The translations under genes were made by a program, and so were the position numbers. A stretch of DNA of 55,377 bases, taken from Clostridia bacterium (GTDB lineage: Bacteria > Bacillota > Clostridia > Oscillospirales > Acutalibacteraceae). This document shows positions 8,992 through 16,523 of the stretch, one piece after another. A model generated the notes under the pieces. It ran no database searches and was not told the DNA's origin. It saw only the letters and a program-made list of their open reading frames with translations. The stretch lies in contig JAFTCX010000001.1 in assembly GCA_017454485.1 (NCBI GenBank), positions 1 through 55,377 of the forward strand, given 5' to 3'. The stretch's first letter is position 1. Every line of letters starts with the position of its first letter.

Positions 8992-9803
8992 AAGATATTT
9001 TGACTGCGCCGTTTATGCGCGAAATGTGCGACACAACGGCGAATATGTACCGCCTTGGCTGGGACGAGCGCAACGGCGGCAATATCAGCTATCTGCTTTC
9101 TGAAAACGATTTGAAGGACTACCTCGATCTTGACAATGTCCTGCGCACGATCCCGACGGGCTTTGACGCGACGGCGCTGATCGGCAAATACTTCATCGTG
9201 ACCGGCACGGGCAAATACTTCAAAAACGTAAAGAACGACCCCGAAAACAATCTCGGCATCATCCGCATCGCCGCCGACGGCACAACGGCCGAGCTGCTTT
9301 GGGGCTACAGCGACGGCGGCAAATTCACCAGCGAGCTGCCGGCGCATTTGATGAGCCACATGGCGCGGCTCAAGGTCGACCCCGAAAACCGCGTGGTCAT
9401 GCATTCCCACCCGACGCACACGCTCGCCATGAACTATGTGCATGAACTCGACGAAAAGAAATTCACCCACACGCTTTGGGAGATGTGCACCGAATGCATC
9501 GTTGTGTTTCCGGACGGCGTCGGCGTGCTGCCGTGGATGCTTTGCGGAACGAACGAAATCGGCGAAGCCACGGCGAAAAAGATGGAGGAGTTCCGGCTCG
9601 TCGTCTGGGGAATGCACGGCATTTACGGCGCGGGCAAAACGCTGGACGAAACCTTCGGCTTGATCGAAACGGTGGAAAAGGCCGCGCAGATTTACATGCT
9701 CACGGCGCATCTGCCGCGTGTGAACACCATCAGGGACGAAGAGATGGTGCGGCTGGCGGAGTTTTTCAAAGTGAACTACCGCAAGGATTTTTTGAACCTT
9801 TAA
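8988..9803 (+). CDS. rhaD: Rhamnulose-1-phosphate aldolase
   Basis: Class II, zinc-dependent aldolase that splits L-rhamnulose 1-phosphate into dihydroxyacetone phosphate and L-lactaldehyde. 271 aa, close to the E. coli enzyme's 274. Zn ligands H139 and H141 (HSHPTHT) and the later His in GMHGIYGAG are present, with the catalytic Glu in SELPAH and the phosphate-binding GWDERNGGNIS near the N-terminus. No lactaldehyde reductase or dehydrogenase gene follows, so lactaldehyde handling is encoded elsewhere. 18 bp separates it from the GH78 gene. Confidence 0.96.
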   Translation: MKDILTAPFMREMCDTTANMYRLGWDERNGGNISYLLSENDLKDYLDLDNVLRTIPTGFDATALIGKYFIVTGTGKYFKNVKNDPENNLGIIRIAADGTTAELLWGYSDGGKFTSELPAHLMSHMARLKVDPENRVVMHSHPTHTLAMNYVHELDEKKFTHTLWEMCTECIVVFPDGVGVLPWMLCGTNEIGEATAKKMEEFRLVVWGMHGIYGAGKTLDETFGLIETVEKAAQIYMLTAHLPRVNTIRDEEMVRLAEFFKVNYRKDFLNL

Positions 9804-9821
9804 AGGAAAAGGAGAGACCTT

Positions 9822-12029
9822 ATGAACCCGATTTTTTCCGCAAACTGGATCAAGGCAAAGCGCAGCAACAAGCTTGCCGCAACAGATTTTCTGCGTTCGT
9901 TCGTGCTTGACGGCGCCGCAGTCAAGGCCGAGCTGTTTGTCACGGCGCACGGCACCTTTCTTCCGTTTCTCAACGGTCGGCGCATCGGCGAAGACGTTCT
10001 CGCGCCGGGCTGGACGGTCTATCAGAAGCGGCTGCAATATCTGACCTACGATGTGACGAACCTGCTCAAAGCAGGGGAGAACACGCTGCGCATCGGCGTC
10101 GGCCGCGGCTGGTTTTTCCATAACATTCCGGAGGTCATCACAAAAACGCTCAAGGGCGACGAGGCCGCGCTGATTGCCGCGCTGCGCATCAGCTTTGCCG
10201 ACGGCACGCAAACGCTCATTGTCACCGACGAGCAGTGGCAGACCTCGCGCAGCAGCGTGGTGTTCAACGACATTTACGACGGCGAAACGCTCGACCTTTC
10301 CGCGCGCAAAAGCGCCCTTCTTCCCGCAAAGGTGATCGTTTACCCGAAGCATATGCTCATTCCCGCCGAGGGTGCGCCCATCCGCGAGCAGGAGCGCATT
10401 GCCGGACAAAAGCTCATCCAAACGCCGAAGGGCGAGCTGGTGGTGGATTTCGGTCAGGAGGTCACGGGCTATGTGGAATTTTCCGCAAAAGCGCCGCGCA
10501 AAGCCGAAATTTGTTTGCAGCATTTTGAAATGCTTGACCGCGACGGCAACGTCTATACCGAAAACCTGCGCTCGGCAAAGCAGCAGTTCCGCGTGATCTC
10601 CGGCGGAAAGGCGTTCACGGTCAAGCCGCAGTATACGTTTTACGGCTTCCGCTACATTCAGGTGACGGGGCTTGAAACAGTGAACCCAGCGGACTTTACC
10701 GCGATTGTTGTGCATTCCGAAATGAAGCGCACGGGCTATTTCTCGTGCGCAAACGAGCTGCTCAACCAGTTTGCGAGCAACGTCCTTTGGGGACAGAAGG
10801 GCAACTTCCTCGATGTGCCGACCGACTGCCCGCAGCGCGACGAGCGCATGGGCTGGACCGGCGACGCGGAAATGTTTTCGCGCACCGCCGCAATCAACTA
10901 TGACGTGCGTGCGTTCTTCGATAAATGGTATAAAGACATTGCCGCCGATCAGCACGACGACGGCATGATTCCCCATGTGGTGCCCAATGTGCACCGCTTC
11001 ATCGGCAACAGCGCCGGTTCGCCCGCGTGGGACGACGTTGCAACCGTTTTGCCGTGGGAGCTGTATGTGGCCTACGGCGATAAGGACCGCCTGCGCCGCC
11101 AGTTTCCGACGATGAAAAAATATGTCGACGGCATGATCGCACGCTGCCGCGACAAGGACGCGGATGCTGCGCATGAATTTGCGCGTCCGTGGACAACCGA
11201 GGGCTACGGCGACTGGCTGAGCCTGGAGGATCTGAGCCGCGAGCACGGCGTTGGCGAAACCGACCGCGGACTGATCGCCACGGCCTATCTCTGCTTCGGG
11301 CTGCAAACGCTCATCAAGGCGAGTCAGATTCTCGGCTATGACTGCGCGTGGTATGAATATGTGCTGGAAAAGGTGCGCGCATTTTTCCAAAGCGAATATA
11401 TGGAAAACGGCCGCATGAAGCAGGACCTGCAAACGGCGATGGTGCTCGCGCTGATCTTCGGTTTGACCGACGATCCGCAGGAAACCGGAAAGCAGCTTGC
11501 GGACAATGTTCGCCGCATGGGACGGCTGACGACCGGCTTCATCGGCGCCACCCATCTGCTTGACGCGCTGAGCATGATCGGCGAAGACACGCTTGCGCTC
11601 GATCTGCTGCTGCGCACGGAATATCCCTCGTGGCTCTATGCCGTGACGATGGGCGCAACCACGATCTGGGAGCGCTGGAACGGGATGTATCCCGACGGGC
11701 ATTTCGCTTCGGCGGGCATGAACTCCTTCAACCATTACGCCTACGGCAGCGTCTTTTCGTGGATGTTCCGCCGCCTTGCCGGTCTTGCGCCGGTGGAGGC
11801 CGCGCCGGGCTATGCCGCCATTCGCTTTGCGCCCGCGCCGGACGAGCGCATCCCCTGGGTACGCGCGTCGCTGGAAACCGATTACGGCACGGTGGCGTCC
11901 CATTATGAAAAAACCGCCGACGGCTGGCGCTTTACGTTCACTGTGCCGGCTGCCTGCACCGCAACGGCGGAGCTGTTCGGCAAAACCTATACGCTGCACC
12001 CCGGCGAAAACGTATTGACGGCAGGTTAA
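9822..12029 (+). CDS. Alpha-L-rhamnosidase, GH78
   Basis: Releases terminal alpha-L-rhamnose from glycosides or polysaccharides, supplying rhaBAD. 735 aa with no signal peptide, suggesting cytoplasmic action on imported oligosaccharides. N-terminal beta-sandwich modules (about 1-320) precede an (alpha/alpha)6 barrel. The GH78 signature DCPQRDERMGWTGD, which carries acidic catalytic residues, is near residue 335, and TTIWERWNGMYPDG near residue 615 holds the proposed general base Glu. A C-terminal beta domain follows. Start ATG 9822 follows AAAAGGAGAG. It lies 4 bp before the GH3 gene, consistent with sequential removal of rhamnose and the underlying beta-linked sugar. Confidence 0.95.
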   Translation: MNPIFSANWIKAKRSNKLAATDFLRSFVLDGAAVKAELFVTAHGTFLPFLNGRRIGEDVLAPGWTVYQKRLQYLTYDVTNLLKAGENTLRIGVGRGWFFHNIPEVITKTLKGDEAALIAALRISFADGTQTLIVTDEQWQTSRSSVVFNDIYDGETLDLSARKSALLPAKVIVYPKHMLIPAEGAPIREQERIAGQKLIQTPKGELVVDFGQEVTGYVEFSAKAPRKAEICLQHFEMLDRDGNVYTENLRSAKQQFRVISGGKAFTVKPQYTFYGFRYIQVTGLETVNPADFTAIVVHSEMKRTGYFSCANELLNQFASNVLWGQKGNFLDVPTDCPQRDERMGWTGDAEMFSRTAAINYDVRAFFDKWYKDIAADQHDDGMIPHVVPNVHRFIGNSAGSPAWDDVATVLPWELYVAYGDKDRLRRQFPTMKKYVDGMIARCRDKDADAAHEFARPWTTEGYGDWLSLEDLSREHGVGETDRGLIATAYLCFGLQTLIKASQILGYDCAWYEYVLEKVRAFFQSEYMENGRMKQDLQTAMVLALIFGLTDDPQETGKQLADNVRRMGRLTTGFIGATHLLDALSMIGEDTLALDLLLRTEYPSWLYAVTMGATTIWERWNGMYPDGHFASAGMNSFNHYAYGSVFSWMFRRLAGLAPVEAAPGYAAIRFAPAPDERIPWVRASLETDYGTVASHYEKTADGWRFTFTVPAACTATAELFGKTYTLHPGENVLTAG

Positions 12030-12033
12030 AGGA

Positions 12034-14235
12034 ATGAAACAGACACCGGAACAACGCGCTGCGGCGCTTTTGCAGCAAATGACGCTCGACGAAAAAATTC
12101 GTCAGGTCACGGCGGATATGCTCTTCGATGTGGAAACCGATTATGAAACGCGGCGCGACCCGCTTTGCGGCTCCTATCGCAACCCCGGTCATTTTATGCA
12201 CTATCAGCGGCAAACGCCGGCCTCGCCGAAAGAGGTTGCGGAAAAAATCAACCGCGACGTAAAATTGAGTATCGACGCGCAGCCGCACGGCATTCCGCCG
12301 CTTGAAAACGGCGAAGCGCTGCATTCTGCGCAATGGGGGATGGGGACGAATTTTCCCCAGCCGATCTCTCTCGCTTCCATGTTCGACCCTGCGCTGGTGC
12401 AGGAGGTTGCGGACGCGATCGGCAAAGAGGTCGCGTGTGTCGGCGTGCGGCAGGTCTTTGCGCCGGTGGTCAATGTTGTGCGCGACTGCCGCTGGGGGCG
12501 CACAGTGGAAACCTTCGGCGAAGATGTGAAGGTGAACTGCGATTGCGGCAGCGCGATGGTGCGCGGCTTTGAAAAAAACGGCGTGATTGCAACACCCAAG
12601 CATTTTGCCGATAACTACAGCTACGGCGGACGGGATTCCAACTATTCCGAAACGAGCGAGCGCACCATGCGCGAAACGATTCTGCCGCCGTTCAAGGCGT
12701 GCTTTGACGCCGGCGCACAGTCGGTGATGGCGGCCTATAACGGCTGGGAGGGCGTGCCCTGCAGCGCAAACCGGCGGCTGTTGACCGACATTTTGCGCGG
12801 CGAATGGGGCTTTTCGGGCTTTGTTGTGTCAGATTACTGCGGTGTGGAGGGGCTGCATTCCGCCCACAAAATCGCTTCCTCCGAAGCCAAAGCCGCAGCC
12901 ATGGCGCTGAAAGCCGGGCTGGACGTGATTTTGCCGTTCAACCGCTTTGAAACGGTGAAGCAGGCGCTTGCGCTGGGCTTTTTGACGGAAAGCGAGCTTG
13001 ACAAAAACGTTTTGCGCGTGCTTTCGGCAAAGTTTCGCCTCGGCCTTTTTGACGCGCCCTTTGCCGACGCGCAAAAGGCAAACGAAATTGTGCGAAACGC
13101 CGAACACAAAGCCCTTGCGCTGAAAGCGGCAAGAGAAGCGATTGTGCTGCTCAAAAACGACGGTCTGCTGCCGCTGGAGAAGAAGAACGTGCGGCGCATC
13201 GGTCTGTTCGGGGAAAGCGCAAGGCTGATTCCGATCGGCACGAACTATTCCGGCCCCTATCAGGCGCCGTGGCAGGGAAGCGACGCGCCGACGCCGCTGC
13301 AGGCGCTGAAGGAATACTGCGGCGACAGCGTCGAGGTTGCCTTTTTTGAAAGCAAAGACATGGAACAAAAAGCGCCGCAGTGCGACGTTTGCCTTTATTT
13401 CACCACGATTCTGGAGGGTGAGGGGAGCGACCGCAGCGATTTGCGCCTGCCCTCGTTTACCGTTCACCGCGCTTTCGACGACGGCGGACTGATTGTTGAC
13501 AAGGCCGCGCAAAGCGTGCACGAGGATCAGCAGCAGGCGATTGTGCGCCTTTGCAAGGCGAACGCGAACACGGCGGTGATTCTCATGAACGGCGCGCCGA
13601 TCGATATGACGGCGTGGATTTCGCAGACAAGAGCCGTTGTGGAAGCCTGGTACCCCGGCGAACAGGGCGCACGGGCGCTTTCGGAGATTTTGTTCGGCAA
13701 AACGAACCCGAGCGGCAAACTGCCGATCACGGTGCCGAAATCCGTCGGTCAGCTCCCGCTGTTTTATGCCCATAAGCCCACCGGACGCGGCTATGCCTAC
13801 TGCGACGACGACGGACTGCCGCTGTTTCCGTTCGGCTTCGGGTTGAGCTATACGACATTTTCCTTGAAAGACGCTTCGCTTGCTCTTTCCGACTTTGGCG
13901 CGGATGTTTCGGTCACTTTGGAAAACACCGGAAAGCGCGACGGCGCCGAGGTGGTGCAGCTTTATCTTTCGTCGTGTGCGTGCGCGGTCGTGCGCCCGGT
14001 GAAGGAGCTCAAAGCCTACCGGCGCGTGTTTTTGCGTGCCGGAGAAAGCGAACGCATCACGATGCATCTGACGCGCGAAGATTTTTCCTATTATGACGAA
14101 GCGATGGTGTTCGGGCTGCATAACGGGGAACACACGCTGCTGCTCGGCACATCGAGCGAAGATATTTTTGAAACGCTGGCGCTGAAGGCGACAGACGGAA
14201 GACTGGAACCACAGGAGGAAAAGCAATGCAACTGA
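12034..14235 (+). CDS. Glycoside hydrolase family 3 beta-glucosidase-like enzyme
   Basis: 733 aa, complete GH3 with no signal peptide, so probably cytoplasmic. N-terminal barrel with VRDCRWGRTVETFGED and TPKHFADNYSY; nucleophile Asp267 in VSDYCGVE. The second domain contains NPSGKLPITVP, and a fibronectin-III-like C-terminus (ENTGKRDGAEVVQLYL) is present. The start is only 4 bp after the GH78 stop, with AAAGGA lying across the junction. Its last 10 bp overlap the next gene. It differs strongly from the GH3 at the window start, so the two likely cleave different linkages. Exact sugar (glucose, xylose, N-acetylhexosamine) is not resolved; the KHF motif without the NagZ-type His/Asp loop argues against NagZ. 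Confidence 0.94.
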   Translation: MKQTPEQRAAALLQQMTLDEKIRQVTADMLFDVETDYETRRDPLCGSYRNPGHFMHYQRQTPASPKEVAEKINRDVKLSIDAQPHGIPPLENGEALHSAQWGMGTNFPQPISLASMFDPALVQEVADAIGKEVACVGVRQVFAPVVNVVRDCRWGRTVETFGEDVKVNCDCGSAMVRGFEKNGVIATPKHFADNYSYGGRDSNYSETSERTMRETILPPFKACFDAGAQSVMAAYNGWEGVPCSANRRLLTDILRGEWGFSGFVVSDYCGVEGLHSAHKIASSEAKAAAMALKAGLDVILPFNRFETVKQALALGFLTESELDKNVLRVLSAKFRLGLFDAPFADAQKANEIVRNAEHKALALKAAREAIVLLKNDGLLPLEKKNVRRIGLFGESARLIPIGTNYSGPYQAPWQGSDAPTPLQALKEYCGDSVEVAFFESKDMEQKAPQCDVCLYFTTILEGEGSDRSDLRLPSFTVHRAFDDGGLIVDKAAQSVHEDQQQAIVRLCKANANTAVILMNGAPIDMTAWISQTRAVVEAWYPGEQGARALSEILFGKTNPSGKLPITVPKSVGQLPLFYAHKPTGRGYAYCDDDGLPLFPFGFGLSYTTFSLKDASLALSDFGADVSVTLENTGKRDGAEVVQLYLSSCACAVVRPVKELKAYRRVFLRAGESERITMHLTREDFSYYDEAMVFGLHNGEHTLLLGTSSEDIFETLALKATDGRLEPQEEKQCN

Positions 14236-15062
14236 TTCATTCTACCCTTGAAATCGGCCTTGAAAAGCCGCTGAAAATTCTGCACGTCACGGATTCTCAC
14301 ATCGCGCTTGCGGACGAACGTGACAGCGAGCGCAAGCACGCGCTGGCCAAACGGCTCGGCGCGCCGGAAAAGGAGCTTTTTTTCAGCGAACACCTCGCCT
14401 ACGGCAAGGCGCACTGCGATCTTTTGGTGCACACGGGCGATCTGATCGACTTCACCTCGCAGGCGAATTTTGATTTTGCCCGCAAGGTGCTGGCGGAGGA
14501 AAAGGTGTTTTTTGCGGCGGGGAACCACGAGTTTTCGCAATTTGTCGGCGAAGCGTATGAGGACCGCGCCTATAAGATGAACAGCTTTCGTGAAATGCAG
14601 CCCGGGCTGGGCGCGCCGCTGTTTTTCAATTCCCGGGTGCTCGGCGGCGTCAATTTTGTCGCCATCGACAACAGCTATCACCAGTTTGAGCCGTGGCAGC
14701 TCACACGGCTGAAAAAGGAGCTTGCAAAGGGGCTGCCCATCGTGCTGTGCGTGCATGTGCCGCTGTTTGAGCAGGCGCTTTACGATTACCACGTCTCGCG
14801 CACCGGCAAGGGCTCAAGCTGCTATCTTTGCGGCTGCGAGGACGAGGACTTGCTGCCGGACGACGAATGGCGTGCCATCGAGATCCGTCCGCGCGGCATC
14901 ACGACGGAAATGGTGTCGTTCATTAAAGAGCAAGAGCTCATCAAGGCGGTGCTCAGCGGCCACGTGCATTTCAGCTTTGAAAGCCTGCTTTCGCCCGGAA
15001 TGCCGCAATATGTCACCGGCGGCGGCTATGACGGCACGGCGCGGGAGCTGACGATTCTTTGA
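14226..15062 (+). CDS. Cytoplasmic calcineurin-like metallophosphoesterase
   Basis: 278 aa single-domain metallophosphoesterase without signal peptide. Motifs: HVTDSHIA, HTGDLIDF, AAGNHEFSQ, CVHVPLF, SGHVHFS, a full ligand set. It overlaps the GH3 stop by 10 bp, uses GGAGGAAAAGC as ribosome site inside that gene, and is followed after 14 bp by xylulokinase, so it belongs to the carbohydrate transcript. It lacks the beta tail of the two exported paralogues. It could dephosphorylate sugar phosphates or phospho-oligosaccharides after import, but this is inferred from context only. Confidence 0.85.
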   Translation: MQLIHSTLEIGLEKPLKILHVTDSHIALADERDSERKHALAKRLGAPEKELFFSEHLAYGKAHCDLLVHTGDLIDFTSQANFDFARKVLAEEKVFFAAGNHEFSQFVGEAYEDRAYKMNSFREMQPGLGAPLFFNSRVLGGVNFVAIDNSYHQFEPWQLTRLKKELAKGLPIVLCVHVPLFEQALYDYHVSRTGKGSSCYLCGCEDEDLLPDDEWRAIEIRPRGITTEMVSFIKEQELIKAVLSGHVHFSFESLLSPGMPQYVTGGGYDGTARELTIL

Positions 15063-15076
15063 AAGGGGACACAGCC

Positions 15077-16468
15077 ATGAAATATTATATCGGCATTGAT
15101 CTCGGCACCTCGGCGGTAAAGCTGATTTTAACGGACGAGGTCGGCGCGATCAAACAGACGGTTTCAAAAGCCTATCCGCTGTTTCAACCGCAGCCGCACT
15201 ATAGCGAACAGAACCCAGAGGACTGGTGGAACGCGGTGTGCGACTCACTGGCGGAGCTGACGGCGGACATTGACAAAGCCGAAGTTTCCGCCATCGGCGT
15301 CGGCGGTCAGATGCACGGGCTTGTCATGCTCGACAAAGACGACCGCGTGCTGCGGCCGGCGATTCTTTGGAACGATACGCGCACAGGAAAGCAGACCGAT
15401 TTTCTCAACAACGAAATCGGCAAAGACACCCTGCAATCGCGCACGGGCAACATTGCCTTTGCGGGCTTCACCGCGCCGAAGCTGCTTTGGGTGAAGGCGA
15501 ACGAGCCGGACATTTTCGCCGCCTGTGCGAAAATCTGTCTGCCGAAGGATTACATCAACTATAAGCTGACCGGCGTGTTTGCAACGGACGTTTCCGACGC
15601 GTCGGGAACGCTGTATTTCGATGTGGAGCACCGCTGCTGGTCAAAGGAGATGCTCGAGCTGCTCTCCATCGGGGAAGCGCAGCTTCCGGCTGTGTTTGAA
15701 AGCGCGCAGGTGATCGGGCAGACGACGCTGCTCGGGATGCACGCCGACGTGGTGGCCGGCGCGGGCGACAACGCCGCCGCAGCCATCGGCACCGGCACAG
15801 TCAACGCCGGACAGTGCAACATTTCGCTGGGCACGAGCGGCACGGTGTTTTTGCCGACCGAAGCTTATGTAAAAACCGAAAACCCGGCGCTGCATTCGTT
15901 TTGCCACGCAAACGGAAAATGGCATCTGATGGGCTGCATTCTTTCGGCGGCAAGCTGCAATATGTGGCTCAACGAGCGCATTTTGCAAAGCGATTACAGC
16001 ATCGAGCCCGGTGCGCCGAACGAAACGCTGTTCTTTTTGCCTTATCTTTCCGGCGAGCGCTGTCCGCACAACGACGGCGACGTGCGCGGCGCGTTTTTGG
16101 GGCTGGAGCATACCACAAAGCGCGAGGATCTGGTACTGGCGGTGTATGAGGGCGTGTCGTTTGCAATCAAGGACTGCATCGCCCTGTGTCCCGACGCGAT
16201 CAAAACCGCAACCGTCTGCGGCGGCGGCACAAAGAGCAAGGCGTGGATGCAGGTGCTTGCCGACGTGCTCGGTATCGAGCTGCGCGTGATCGAAAACGAA
16301 GGCCCCGCGCTCGGCGGCGCATTGCTCGCGGCCGGAATCAGCGTGAAGCCGCAGGTGCAGCGCACCGTTACGCCAAACGCTGACGCCGCCGCGCTGTATG
16401 AGAAAAAGTATCAAAAATTCAAACAGCTCTATCCGCTGCTGCGCGATTTTTACCGCGCCGAGGATTGA
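15077..16468 (+). CDS. xylB: Xylulokinase (FGGY family)
   Basis: Predicted to phosphorylate D-xylulose to xylulose 5-phosphate. 463 aa, a little short of the typical 480-500. N-terminal IDLGTSAVKLIL, the XylB-typical GGQMHGLVMLD, sugar/ATP elements AGAGDNAAAAIGTG and SLGTSGTVF, and C-terminal VCGGGTKSKAWMQ. Start ATG 15077 follows GAAAGGGG. Last gene of the plus-strand block; a hairpin terminator begins 15 bp after the stop. No xylose isomerase is in the window. A related pentulose or hexulose substrate cannot be excluded, because FGGY kinases are hard to separate by sequence. Confidence 0.9.
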   Translation: MKYYIGIDLGTSAVKLILTDEVGAIKQTVSKAYPLFQPQPHYSEQNPEDWWNAVCDSLAELTADIDKAEVSAIGVGGQMHGLVMLDKDDRVLRPAILWNDTRTGKQTDFLNNEIGKDTLQSRTGNIAFAGFTAPKLLWVKANEPDIFAACAKICLPKDYINYKLTGVFATDVSDASGTLYFDVEHRCWSKEMLELLSIGEAQLPAVFESAQVIGQTTLLGMHADVVAGAGDNAAAAIGTGTVNAGQCNISLGTSGTVFLPTEAYVKTENPALHSFCHANGKWHLMGCILSAASCNMWLNERILQSDYSIEPGAPNETLFFLPYLSGERCPHNDGDVRGAFLGLEHTTKREDLVLAVYEGVSFAIKDCIALCPDAIKTATVCGGGTKSKAWMQVLADVLGIELRVIENEGPALGGALLAAGISVKPQVQRTVTPNADAAALYEKKYQKFKQLYPLLRDFYRAED

Positions 16469-16482
16469 GCCGGGCAGAAGAA

Positions 16483-16522
16483 AAGAAGCGCTTCCTTTGC
16501 GTGAAGGAGCGCTTCTTTTTTT
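16483..16522. terminator. Bidirectional rho-independent terminator
   Basis: An A-rich, GCGC-centred stem (AGAAGCGC pairs with GCGCTTCT, extended by TCCTT/AAGGA with one bulged T) is followed by TTTTTTT on the plus strand and by a matching T-run on the minus strand. It lies between the convergent xylB and YfhO-type genes and should end both transcripts. Confidence 0.88.
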
Positions 16523-16523
16523 G

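Noticed and set aside
8958-11999. Very long open frame antisense to rhaD and the GH78 gene (about 1000 codons)
   Set aside because: GC-rich codon use of the sense genes removes stops on the other strand; the translation is His/Arg-rich with no recognisable domain, and sense genes are clear.
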